Positions 7,897-15,277 of a stretch of 24,378 bases of DNA are shown here, in pieces. The first letter of the stretch is position 1. Each line of letters begins with the position of its first letter. The notes below the pieces were generated by a model that saw only the letters and a list, made by a program, of their open reading frames with translations, did not search any database and was not told the DNA's origin. A program made the translations under genes and the position numbers. The stretch lies in contig JBQDDG010000043.1 of NCBI GenBank assembly GCA_052093225.1, forward strand, positions 1 through 24,378, given 5' to 3'. This DNA is from JB111 sp052093225. GTDB taxonomy: Bacteria; Actinomycetota; Actinomycetes; Actinomycetales; Actinomycetaceae.

Positions 7897-9360
7897 TCAC
7901 CTCGTATCGATGAGCAGCGACTGCCCGGCGGTCTGCTCGTAGTGCTTATGGATATATGAGATCGGAGTAAAGATTGAGTAGCCCCGAGTACTGTTGTTGC
8001 CATTCGACAGCGCAGGGCAACCATTTCGTCCTCCCCTGTGGACTCCGACTGCCACGTACTCGCCGTTCGCTGCGCCCCACTGATGCGTCCACGCTCCGCC
8101 CGAATCGCCACCGCAGGCGTCATAGTCGTCGACGCGGAAGAAACCATCGGGAGACCCCTGCGATATGGTCCCGCACATGTCGCCCGCGCGAGACGCGCGC
8201 GCAAAGAGGCAGACGGCGTCGCCGCGCTGCAGGCCTACCGAACCTGTTGTATACCAGTCCAACGGGATCATCCCATCGTTCAGCGTGATTCTGCCTGCAT
8301 AAATGCTGTCTCGAGACTGACGGAACTGCGTCGGACTGGACAACCACCCTCGGGAACCCTGCAGCCAGTACGAGTTCTCAATTCGTACCCGAGTGAAGTC
8401 GAACTGTGGGGAGCCGGTCGTGCTGAGGAAGCTCTCTCGCACGCGGCCGATGTTCTGCTCGCCGTGCCACACCATGTGGTTCCGCATGTTCGTCGAACCA
8501 CCACCGCCGATGTGCAGCGCAGTGAGAAGCCATCGACTGCCATCAGCCGCAGTCATCGTGTAGCCCGCCGAGGCACGAGTCTCATCCCCGCTGGTGTTGG
8601 TCGTCCTGATCTCGATACCGCTACGAAGCGGCTGACCACACGCCTCGGTGGTCGTGCACACCTCCGGCACCGCATCGGCATTCGGGTCCTCCTGGACGAT
8701 CACAGTGCACGTCGGGCACGGATTACCGGTCGCGATCACAGTGTTAGAGCTGACCGCGTCGTCGATGGTCGGCTCCGCCGCGGTGGTCTGAACGTCCGCT
8801 GCGGACGACACGTAGACGAGCACGCTGTTCGACTCGAAGTCTATGTATGCGCCCGTGAAGGACGGCACCTCCGCCGGTGGGGAGGCATTCAGCGCATCGG
8901 CGAACTCCTCCAGCTCGCTGCCCGAGTGCTCGACGCGCTCGGTCATTACCTCGAACGGCACATCGACTGCCGCGGCCTCGACGTGCGTGTCGCACGCCTC
9001 GGTGGTCGTGAACACCGACATCACGCCGGTCGTCGCATCGTGGGAGAACCCGCCGATGCAGTCCGCGTGCGTTTCGTACAGGTCGTCCCGGAAGAACATC
9101 CGGTCCATCGTCTGATCAACGTGGACGACGGCGTCCTCTTCCGTCAGCCCCAGGTCCTCCATCGTGACAGTGACCTGCTCCGCCCACATCGGATCTGCGT
9201 CCGGCACTGTGTCCAGGGTCATCCGCTCCTCCAGCGAGGACACCACCGGCACACCCGACGTGTCACTCACTGGGGGGAATGCAGCCCCCACAGCAGCTGA
9301 ACCGCTCACAGCCAGCAACGCTGCCGCGGCCGCCGCACCCGCTCGTCTCGTCCGTCCCAT
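7897..9360 (-). CDS. Secreted S1-family (chymotrypsin-fold) serine protease
   Basis: 487 residues. The N-terminus (RTRR, then an Ala/Leu-rich core to about residue 27) is a Sec-type signal peptide. Residues about 30-205 form an acidic N-terminal domain that may be a propeptide. The C-terminal domain carries the S1 triad: His283 in LLTALHIG, Asp321 in PQFDFTRVRI and Ser420 in CGGDSGG. Ten cysteines after the signal peptide could form disulfides. It should cut extracellular or cell-wall-associated protein; the substrate is unknown. The residue after the catalytic His is Ile rather than the usual Cys, as happens in some bacterial S1 proteins. The ATG at 9360 follows TAGGCGGGG. It is translationally coupled to the lipoprotein gene downstream. 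The 3' half is distinctly lower in GC than neighbouring genes, suggesting acquisition. Confidence 0.85.
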   Translation of the reverse strand: MGRTRRAGAAAAAALLAVSGSAAVGAAFPPVSDTSGVPVVSSLEERMTLDTVPDADPMWAEQVTVTMEDLGLTEEDAVVHVDQTMDRMFFRDDLYETHADCIGGFSHDATTGVMSVFTTTEACDTHVEAAAVDVPFEVMTERVEHSGSELEEFADALNASPPAEVPSFTGAYIDFESNSVLVYVSSAADVQTTAAEPTIDDAVSSNTVIATGNPCPTCTVIVQEDPNADAVPEVCTTTEACGQPLRSGIEIRTTNTSGDETRASAGYTMTAADGSRWLLTALHIGGGGSTNMRNHMVWHGEQNIGRVRESFLSTTGSPQFDFTRVRIENSYWLQGSRGWLSSPTQFRQSRDSIYAGRITLNDGMIPLDWYTTGSVGLQRGDAVCLFARASRAGDMCGTISQGSPDGFFRVDDYDACGGDSGGAWTHQWGAANGEYVAVGVHRGGRNGCPALSNGNNSTRGYSIFTPISYIHKHYEQTAGQSLLIDTR

Positions 9361-9366
9361 CCCCGC

Positions 9367-9609
9367 CTACCCCGATCGTCGTCGACCCAGATCATGCCTG
9401 CACCAGGCAGCCTGCCCCACATGATCAAAGGGAAGCACCGTCGTGATGACATCGATATCAACCGTTGGCCCGCCGGACACCTCGGACGGGGCACGGCAGC
9501 CAGGATCTGCCACCGTGGCCCCGCGCCCGTGGTCGAACGCCTCCTCGATGGCGAGGCGTGGCAGGCCCGTGGGCACGACGAGAGGGCGCTCGCTGACCGT
9601 GATCCGCAT
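9367..9609 (-). CDS. Possible small protein upstream of the protease (80 residues)
   Basis: The 325-bp gap 9361-9685 is mostly filled by this open frame, from ATG at 9609 to TAG 6 bp before the protease start. The first 55 codons have strong third-position G/C bias, consistent with coding, and the last 25 less so. The product (MRITVSERPLVVPTGLPRLA...) matches no family I know. There is no convincing ribosome binding site upstream. It may be a small gene in the protease operon, a remnant of a larger gene, or chance. The remaining 9610-9685 shows nothing beyond a 4-bp hairpin. Confidence 0.35.
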   Translation of the reverse strand: MRITVSERPLVVPTGLPRLAIEEAFDHGRGATVADPGCRAPSEVSGGPTVDIDVITTVLPFDHVGQAAWCRHDLGRRRSG

Positions 9610-9685
9610 CTATTCGGGGCAGAGACCACCCTCTCGTGAGGTTGCGGGCGGCGGGGTCGGGCACGCGGACGGACGACGACCGCCG

Positions 9686-10309
9686 TCAGCTGCGTGAGGT
9701 GACGCCGACCGCCGTCGCCGCGCCGGCGGCGAGGCCGAGCAGGGTGTGCGGGGCGGGGATGCCGCGGGCACCGAGGAACTTCGCGCTCTGGTGGCCGAGG
9801 GAGTCGACGACGATCAGGCTCGCGAGCGCCGCACCGCCGTAGACGGCGACGCGGGTGATCTTCGCGGCGCGCGACTCGGGGTCCGGGGCGTGCGGGCGGG
9901 GGCGGTTGGCGCCGAACGGCACGAGGCCCTTGGGCAGCTTCGCCTTGTGGGCGCGGGTGCGGACCACGCCCCACGCGGTCACGCCGCCGAGGATGCCCAG
10001 CTTGAGCACGGCGCGTGCGCCGCGGCCGTGGAAGAGGTCCGGCAGCGCCATCCAGGTGGCGACCGCTCCCCCGGCGACGGCGGCGCCGGGCAGGTCGGAG
10101 AAGGCGTTGTTCGACGCCGCGGCGCGCACGTCCTCCGCGCGCATGGGCGTGGCGGCCGAGGCAGGGGCCCACGCCGAGTTGGGGTCGGCGAGCGGGCCGG
10201 GCAGGGTCGGGTGTCCGGCCGCGTCGGGCGAGGAGGCGTGCGGCAGACGTTCGCCACCGGGGCGGCCGACGACGGAGCCCGAGCGAGCGGTCGGGATCTG
10301 CTGGGTCAT
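9686..10309 (-). CDS. Hypothetical membrane protein, 207 residues
   Basis: No family recognised. Residues 1-70 are polar and Pro/Gly/Ser-rich, probably disordered. The rest holds about three to four hydrophobic stretches (around AAVAGGAVATWMALP, LKLGILGGVTAWGVV, VAVYGGAALASLIVV and TLLGLAAGAATAVGV), consistent with a small integral membrane protein. The frame opens further upstream, but the ATG at 10309 has an AGGAGA ribosome binding site 3 nt away and is chosen. It lies 105 bp downstream of imuB on the same strand, so it may be read through from the SOS-controlled imuA'-imuB promoter. GC content and codon use match the chromosomal background, unlike the protease pair. Confidence 0.7.
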   Translation of the reverse strand: MTQQIPTARSGSVVGRPGGERLPHASSPDAAGHPTLPGPLADPNSAWAPASAATPMRAEDVRAAASNNAFSDLPGAAVAGGAVATWMALPDLFHGRGARAVLKLGILGGVTAWGVVRTRAHKAKLPKGLVPFGANRPRPHAPDPESRAAKITRVAVYGGAALASLIVVDSLGHQSAKFLGARGIPAPHTLLGLAAGAATAVGVTSRS

Positions 10310-10414
10310 GACTCTCCTGGGTCGCGGCGGAAGTGGAGCACCATCGAGGTTATCCCTCCGCGGCGGCACGCGCCCGGCACGACCGGCCGCGCCGTCCCGT
10401 CAGTCGTGCGCGGC

Positions 10415-12160
10415 TCAGTCGTACACGGCGTCCAGCAGCCAGCCGTCGCTCGTACCGACGAGGAGCACTGCCTGCGGCTGGTCGCCGAGGAGCCGGGCCT
10501 GGACGTAGACGCGGTCGCGGTCGGCGATCTCCTCGGCCGCGGGCGCCTTCGTCCCCTCCGCGCGCGGAGCACCCGACGCGCCCCACTCCCCCGGCGCCGT
10601 CCGCGACCGTGCCCACCAGCGCTCGACGACGGGCCACGGGCCCGCCCAGCCGGCGATCTGCCGCGGCTCGGGCAGCAGCACACGCACGGGGTCGCCGCTG
10701 AGCAGCCCGCGCGCGCCGAGGCGGACGTCCCGCCCGGCGTCGTCGAGCACCCGGACGGGACGGGGCTCGGCGAGCACGGTCGCGGGCCACGGGTCCGGCG
10801 TCGACCCGGGCCAGGGGGCGTCGGGGCGGCGCAGCGGCGTGGCGTCGTCGCCCCAGGCGACGAGCCGGGTGGTCGAGCGCGGGTCGCGGCCGCCCTGGAG
10901 GACGGGGACCTGCACGGCCTCGGGCCCGAGCAGTCCCTGGACGCGCAGCGCCGCGCGCTCGGCCTGGAGCCGCCCCCGCCGGCCCGGCCCCCACAGCACG
11001 TCCTGCAGCGCACCGGCCGGGGTGACCTCCTGGGCGACGAGGACCAGCTGGGTCAGCGGCGCCGACGGCGTCCGACCCGATCGGCCGGACAGCCAGCCCT
11101 CGAGCTGCCAGCGCACCCGGTCGGTGAGCTCGGCGGCGGTCGGCGGGCCGTCGAGCCCCCACGTGCGCGCGAGCTCGCGGCCGTCCTCGGTGCGTGCCCG
11201 CACCTCGAGGCGCCGGCACACCACTCCGCGGCGCCGCATCCGCTCGGCGAGGTCCTCGGCGAGGGAGCGGGCGGCGAAGGCGGCGACGTCGCTGCGCTCG
11301 GCGGGCGGGTCGAGGACGGCGGACGCGGTGACGTCCTCGAGCGGGCGCCGTGCCGCGGCAGGGCGGGCGTCGAGGCCGCGGGCGAGGCGGTGCGCGGCGA
11401 GCCCGACGGGGCCGAAGCGCGCGGAGACGTCGGCGGTCTCGAGCCCGGCGAGCGCCCCGAGCGTGCGCAGGCCGAGGCGGCGCAGGACATCGACGAGCTC
11501 GGCGGTGGCCCGGGCGGCCGGCCTGCTCGTGGCCGCGTGCGACAGGACCCCGACGTCCTGGGCGGCGAGGAACTCGATGGTCGCGCGCTCACCGGGTGCG
11601 ACGGCCACGCCGGCGCGGGCAGCCAGGGTGGCGGCGAGCGTGCCGTCGGCGAGGCCGACCTGGCACTCGGCCCCGGTCTCCTCGGCGACGGCGGTGACGA
11701 GCCGCTCGGCGAGCGCCTCCTCCCCGCCGGCGTGGCGGACGGGTCCGCGGGCGGGGAAGGTGACGAGCCCTGGGCGGAGCACCTCGACGAAGGCGACGAC
11801 CCCCTCGATGGCCTGGGCGACGGGTTCGAAGGCACGGGCGTCGCGGACGGGGTCGGCGGCGAGCAGCGTGATCCCGGGGCAGGCCTGCTGGGCGCTGCGC
11901 CGGCGCATGCCGCGGCGGACGCCGGAGCGCCGGGCAGCGATCGAGGTGACGAGGACGGAGCGCTGGTCGTGGACGCCGACCGGCTCGCCGACCCCCACCA
12001 GGCCCTCGGCGACGGCGGCGGCCACCGGCCAGTCCGGCACCCACAGCACGACCCGGCGCACGGCCGGCGGGCCGGAGTGCTCAGGGACGTCCGCGGTTGC
12101 CGCGTCCTGCGCGGTGAGGTCCGGCGCCGCGCCGGTCGGCGCGGCGGTCCCGGCACTCAT
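10415..12160 (-). CDS. imuB: ImuB, Y-family-like mutasome protein
   Basis: 581-residue Y-family polymerase homologue without catalytic activity. In known systems it bridges DnaE2, ImuA' and the beta clamp during SOS mutagenesis. The N-terminal motif VLWVPDWPV (38-46) replaces the metal-binding DxD strand of active Y polymerases, as is typical of ImuB. A helix-hairpin-helix-like segment (LRRLGLRTLGALAGL, about 226-240) and a little-finger-like region follow. At 386-391 the sequence QDVLWG occupies the position where relatives carry a QLxLWG clamp-binding motif, so clamp binding may be altered. The C-terminus ends DGWLLDAVYD. The ATG overlaps the imuA' stop by 4 bp (ATGA), so translation is coupled and both genes are under the LexA box at 13196. 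Confidence 0.92.
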   Translation of the reverse strand: MSAGTAAPTGAAPDLTAQDAATADVPEHSGPPAVRRVVLWVPDWPVAAAVAEGLVGVGEPVGVHDQRSVLVTSIAARRSGVRRGMRRRSAQQACPGITLLAADPVRDARAFEPVAQAIEGVVAFVEVLRPGLVTFPARGPVRHAGGEEALAERLVTAVAEETGAECQVGLADGTLAATLAARAGVAVAPGERATIEFLAAQDVGVLSHAATSRPAARATAELVDVLRRLGLRTLGALAGLETADVSARFGPVGLAAHRLARGLDARPAAARRPLEDVTASAVLDPPAERSDVAAFAARSLAEDLAERMRRRGVVCRRLEVRARTEDGRELARTWGLDGPPTAAELTDRVRWQLEGWLSGRSGRTPSAPLTQLVLVAQEVTPAGALQDVLWGPGRRGRLQAERAALRVQGLLGPEAVQVPVLQGGRDPRSTTRLVAWGDDATPLRRPDAPWPGSTPDPWPATVLAEPRPVRVLDDAGRDVRLGARGLLSGDPVRVLLPEPRQIAGWAGPWPVVERWWARSRTAPGEWGASGAPRAEGTKAPAAEEIADRDRVYVQARLLGDQPQAVLLVGTSDGWLLDAVYD

Positions 12161-13176
12161 GCGCCCACCGCCCGGAGCGCGGGTGCGCCGCCCGGCGCCA
12201 CTCGCTCACCGGGCCGCTCGTCGGCGACCACCGCACCGGGCCGACCGCCCGTCCCGGCGCCGTCCTGCCCGGGCAGTGCGGAGACGCCGTCGGCGCCGAG
12301 GAGCACGCGGAGCGACCCGCCCGCCGCGGCGCCGCGCCGGCCGTCGAGCGAGACCTCGACCTCCTGGGCGGTGAGCAGCCCGCGCCCGGGCGCTAGTCCC
12401 CGCCAGGACCGCCCGCGGACGGAGAGCACGGCGTCCGCCCCCTCCCAGTCGTGCGCGGTGAGGAGCACGGACCCGCGCAGCCTGAGCCGGGAGAGCAGGG
12501 AACGGCGGTCCCGGGGGGCCATCGCGGTGCAGCGACCGACGAGGAGCACCTCGACACCGTCGACGAGCGCTCCGAGCACGGCGGGCGCACCCGGTCCGGG
12601 GTCGGGCACGACGACCACCCGGTCGAGCGGCAGTCCGGCGGCCGCGGCGGCGCGCCACCCGACGTCGGGCATCGCCGTCAGCGCGGCCCACCCCTCCTCG
12701 CCGCAGGCGGCGCCGGCGAGCGCCAGCAGGAGGGCGGCCGAGCCGGTCACGCGGGTCACCGTGCCGCGGGGCAGCCCGGTGGGCAGCAGCGGGGCGAGCG
12801 CGGCGGGCACGGGCAGGTGCTCGGCATCGCCCGACGTTGCGCGCGGCTCTCCCCCGGCCGGTCCGGGCGCGGCGAGGCCGGACGCGGTGAGGCCGGTCGC
12901 GGCCGGCCGCGTCCCGCCGTCGAGCACCTCGGGCCGTGCTCCGCCGTCAGTCGGCTCCCCACCCTGGTGACCACCGCCGTCGGGCCGGTCACCGCCCGGG
13001 CGAGCGCCGCCGTCGGGACCGCCTCGGGAAGACCCCCCGCCGCCCGGGGCCGCCTCCCGGCCGGTCGCCTCGGAGCCGCCGACGACCCGCAGCCGCGTGC
13101 GCAGGCCGGTCGCCGCCTCGGCGCGCGCGAGCGCCGCCCGCGCCGCGACGAGCTTCTCCGCCTGCTCCTCGGCCAC
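12157..13176 (-). CDS. imuA': ImuA', SOS mutasome accessory protein
   Basis: About 339 residues. The C-terminal two thirds resemble actinobacterial ImuA', a RecA-like-fold protein that binds ImuB and supports DnaE2 mutagenesis. Features are the region GLPRGTVTRVTGSAALLLAL followed by VGWRAAAAAGLPLDRVVVV and the strand SVLLTAHDWEGADAVL. The usual N-terminal helix (EEQAEKLVAARAALARAEAATG) is present, then a Gly/Pro/Asp-rich insert at about residues 40-118. The frame stays open upstream through the LexA box, so the real start must lie downstream of it. The GTG at 13176 has GGAAGGGG 6 nt upstream and is chosen. The ATGA overlap with imuB shows an operon. Confidence 0.88.
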   Translation of the reverse strand: MAEEQAEKLVAARAALARAEAATGLRTRLRVVGGSEATGREAAPGGGGSSRGGPDGGARPGGDRPDGGGHQGGEPTDGGARPEVLDGGTRPAATGLTASGLAAPGPAGGEPRATSGDAEHLPVPAALAPLLPTGLPRGTVTRVTGSAALLLALAGAACGEEGWAALTAMPDVGWRAAAAAGLPLDRVVVVPDPGPGAPAVLGALVDGVEVLLVGRCTAMAPRDRRSLLSRLRLRGSVLLTAHDWEGADAVLSVRGRSWRGLAPGRGLLTAQEVEVSLDGRRGAAAGGSLRVLLGADGVSALPGQDGAGTGGRPGAVVADERPGERVAPGGAPALRAVGA

Positions 13177-13195
13177 CGCACACCCCTTCCGCCTC

Positions 13196-13211
13196 TCGAA
13201 CACTCGTTCGA
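13196..13211 (-). promoter_or_regulatory. LexA (SOS) box of imuA'-imuB
   Basis: TCGAAC-ACTC-GTTCGA is a perfect dyad match to the actinobacterial LexA consensus, ending 20 nt upstream of the imuA' GTG. A possible -10 TACCAT on the minus strand lies just upstream at 13217-13222, so a bound repressor would cover the start of transcription. The box also lies 135 bp from the divergent PEBP gene, whose regulation it might touch. Confidence 0.92.
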
Positions 13212-13346
13212 ACTCGATGGTAGGTCCGGCCACCGACACCACGCCAGGGGTGCGTCTCGCGTGCGCGTCGCTGGGCACGCACCGCCGCCATGCCCTCTAG
13301 GTTGGGGGTGCGCCTCGAGGCGCGGCCCCGGAGGGAAAGGACCGTC

Positions 13347-13874
13347 ATGAACCTCGACCGACCGCTCGCCCAGCACCCCTACGACAAGCTGCCCGCAGTG
13401 CCCGACTTCACGGTCACGTCCACGGACGTCACCGACGGGCAGCCGATGGACGACCGGTTCTCCGGCGGCGGTGAGAACGTCTCGCCCCAGCTCACGTGGT
13501 CGGGCTTCCCCGCCGAGACCCGCAGCTTCCTCGTCAGCTGCTTCGACCCGGACGCGCCGACGCCGGCCGGCTTCTGGCACTGGACCGTCGTCGACCTCGA
13601 CTCCTCGGTCACCGAGCTGCCCACGGGCACCGGCGAGTCCGACCTCATGCTGCCGGGGGCCGCGTTCCACGTCCGCAACGACGGCGGCGAGCAGTCCTAC
13701 GCCGGCGCCGCACCTCCCCCGGGCGACCGTCCGCACCGCTACGTCTTCGCGGTGCACGCCCTCGACGTCGACACCCTCGAGGTCGAGGAGGACGCCACCC
13801 CGACGGCGGTCGCGTTCCAGGCCGTGTTCCACACGATCGCCCGCGGTCTGATCACGCCGACGTACCAGCGGTAG
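13347..13874 (+). CDS. YbhB/YbcL-family PEBP-like protein
   Basis: 175 residues, the normal size for bacterial phosphatidylethanolamine-binding-like (Raf kinase inhibitor-like) proteins. Family hallmarks are SGGGENVSPQLTWSG near the N-terminus, the ligand-pocket motif DPDAPTPAGFWHW and the later PPPGDRPHRYVFAVHAL. These are small cytosolic or exported binding proteins whose bacterial role is poorly known; no signal peptide is seen here. The frame is open upstream, but the ATG at 13347 has GGAGGGAAAGGA just ahead and starts the conserved region. It is transcribed divergently from imuA' and is followed by a strong hairpin. Confidence 0.9.
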   Translation: MNLDRPLAQHPYDKLPAVPDFTVTSTDVTDGQPMDDRFSGGGENVSPQLTWSGFPAETRSFLVSCFDPDAPTPAGFWHWTVVDLDSSVTELPTGTGESDLMLPGAAFHVRNDGGEQSYAGAAPPPGDRPHRYVFAVHALDVDTLEVEEDATPTAVAFQAVFHTIARGLITPTYQR

Positions 13875-13915
13875 GGCGCAGCCGGCGGGTAGGGGCGGCA
13901 CCGCCGGTCAGCAGG

Positions 13916-13943
13916 GGCAGCGCCACCGGCGGCGGGCGCTGCC
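13916..13943 (+). terminator. Hairpin terminator after the PEBP gene
   Basis: Perfect 9-bp stem GGCAGCGCC / GGCGCTGCC with a 10-nt loop, 41 nt past the PEBP stop and upstream of trmL. No U-tract. It suggests trmL has its own promoter. Confidence 0.55.
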
Positions 13944-13971
13944 GGGGCGCGGGTCCTGGCACGATGCACCG

Positions 13972-14445
13972 GTGCTGCACGTCGTCCTCGTCCATCCGCT
14001 CATCCCGCCGAACACGGGCAACGCCATCCGCATGACGGCCGGCGTCGGCGCCCGGCTCCACCTGGTCGAGCCGCTCGGCTTCGAGCTCACCGACGCGCAT
14101 CTGCGCCGGGCGGGCCTGGACTACCACGACCTCGCCGACACCCACGTCCACGCCGACCTCGACGCGTGCCTCTCCGCGCTCGAGGACGCCGGGGTCGGCT
14201 CGGTGTGGGCGATGACCGGCAAGGGCGAGCTCGGCCTCGGCGAGGTGACGTTCGGCCCCGACGACGCGCTGATGTTCGGCACGGAGACCACCGGTTTGCC
14301 CGACGCCATGCTGACCGACCCGCGCGTGACCGGGCGGGTCCGCATCCCCATGCGGCCCGGGGTCAGGTCGATGAACCTGTCGAACTCGGCGGCGGTCGTC
14401 ACCTACGAGGCGTGGCGCCAGCTGGGCTACCCCGGCGGGGTCTGA
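13972..14445 (+). CDS. trmL: tRNA (cytidine/uridine-34) 2'-O-methyltransferase TrmL-like
   Basis: 157 residues, the size of the minimal SPOUT methyltransferase TrmL, which methylates the ribose of wobble position 34 in certain leucine tRNAs using S-adenosylmethionine. All three SPOUT motifs are visible: IPPNTGNAIR near the N-terminus, LMFGTETTGLP in the middle and IPMRPGVRSMNLSNSAAVVTYE at the C-terminal knot. The start is a GTG at 13972 with no ribosome binding site. Instead GGCACGAT lies 6 nt upstream, like a -10 element for leaderless transcription. It lies after the PEBP terminator, and the next gene is convergent. Confidence 0.92.
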   Translation: MLHVVLVHPLIPPNTGNAIRMTAGVGARLHLVEPLGFELTDAHLRRAGLDYHDLADTHVHADLDACLSALEDAGVGSVWAMTGKGELGLGEVTFGPDDALMFGTETTGLPDAMLTDPRVTGRVRIPMRPGVRSMNLSNSAAVVTYEAWRQLGYPGGV

Positions 14446-14481
14446 CCCGCGGGCGACCCGGGCGGGGGCTGACCGCGGCAC

Positions 14482-15090
14482 TCACGCCGACTGCAGGTCG
14501 CCCCACGAGAGCGTCCACCCGGGCATGCCCGTCACGGGATCGGTGCACGGCTCGCTCCCCGACGGCGGTGCGCTCCCGTCGAGGTCGTACCTCTCGAGCA
14601 CCGAGCCCCACACCATCGAGCGCTCGTGATCGTGGCAGTAGTCGTGCTCACCCACGCCGAAGCCGTCGGCGACGAAGGCCGTCAGGGCGGTGATCACCAC
14701 CCCCTCGGTGGCCACACCGGGGATGAATCCCCATCCGTGCAGGTACAGGCTGTCCGGGTGCGTGGCCGCTGCCCGCAGGGCCGTACGCAACGTGGGCGCA
14801 CCGCCCTCGCTCGCATCGAGCTGCGAGTCCGGCAGCCGGTCGAGGAGGCGGGCCGCGCTCGAACCGTCGAGGAAGTAGAAGCGCTCGAACGGCATGACGA
14901 ACGGGACGTCCGAGGAGAACGCCGCGCCCGGCCGCCATCCGATCGGGAGCAGCTCGCCGTCGTCGTCGAACCAGGGCGCCCGGCCCGCCGGCATGTACTC
15001 GCCCACGACCTCCCACACGCCGGCCTCGATCGACCATCCGCCCCTGCCGTGGATGGCGCTCCCGCCGCCCAGGACCTTCACCTCGGTCAT
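14482..15090 (-). CDS. Hypothetical protein, 202 residues
   Basis: No family recognised. The protein (MTEVKVLGGGSAIHGRGGWSI...) is soluble, with no signal peptide or membrane segment, and is rich in aromatic residues and Asp/Glu. It has a cluster of His/Cys/Asp in GEHDYCHDHE (about 148-156) that could bind metal, which is inference. The frame is open upstream, but the ATG at 15090 follows GGAGGAGGGGG and is clearly the start. It is convergent with trmL (36-bp gap) and divergent from the reductase gene. Confidence 0.75.
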   Translation of the reverse strand: MTEVKVLGGGSAIHGRGGWSIEAGVWEVVGEYMPAGRAPWFDDDGELLPIGWRPGAAFSSDVPFVMPFERFYFLDGSSAARLLDRLPDSQLDASEGGAPTLRTALRAAATHPDSLYLHGWGFIPGVATEGVVITALTAFVADGFGVGEHDYCHDHERSMVWGSVLERYDLDGSAPPSGSEPCTDPVTGMPGWTLSWGDLQSA

Positions 15091-15202
15091 CTCGTCCCCC
15101 TCCTCCGGGGCGCCCCACCCCGTGCAGGACGCCTGATGAGCAGCCTGACCGACCCGCCGTCGCACCGCGCAGCGAGCTGTGGACACGGGCGCGCCATGCC
15201 CG

Positions 15203-15214
15203 CATGTGCACATG
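15203..15214. promoter_or_regulatory. 12-bp perfect palindrome, candidate operator
   Basis: CATGTG-CACATG is a perfect palindrome in the 187-bp gap between divergent genes (starts at 15090 minus and 15278 plus). It is flanked by CCCG on the left and, two bases off, CGGG on the right. This is the usual place and form of a dimeric repressor site, but no regulator gene is nearby. Confidence 0.35.
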
Positions 15215-15277
15215 TTCGGGGTCTGGCGACCGGTGCCGCCGGATGCGGGGGCCGGCTGCACTGGGCACGATGGACGT

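Noticed and set aside
9746..12970. 1074-codon plus-strand open frame across imuB and imuA'
   Set aside because: Same GC-driven antisense effect; it runs across three recognised minus-strand genes and has no recognisable domain.
13290..13346. Upstream extension of the PEBP gene to an ATG at 13290
   Set aside because: The extension is Arg-rich and out of character; the ATG at 13347 has the ribosome binding site and begins the conserved region.
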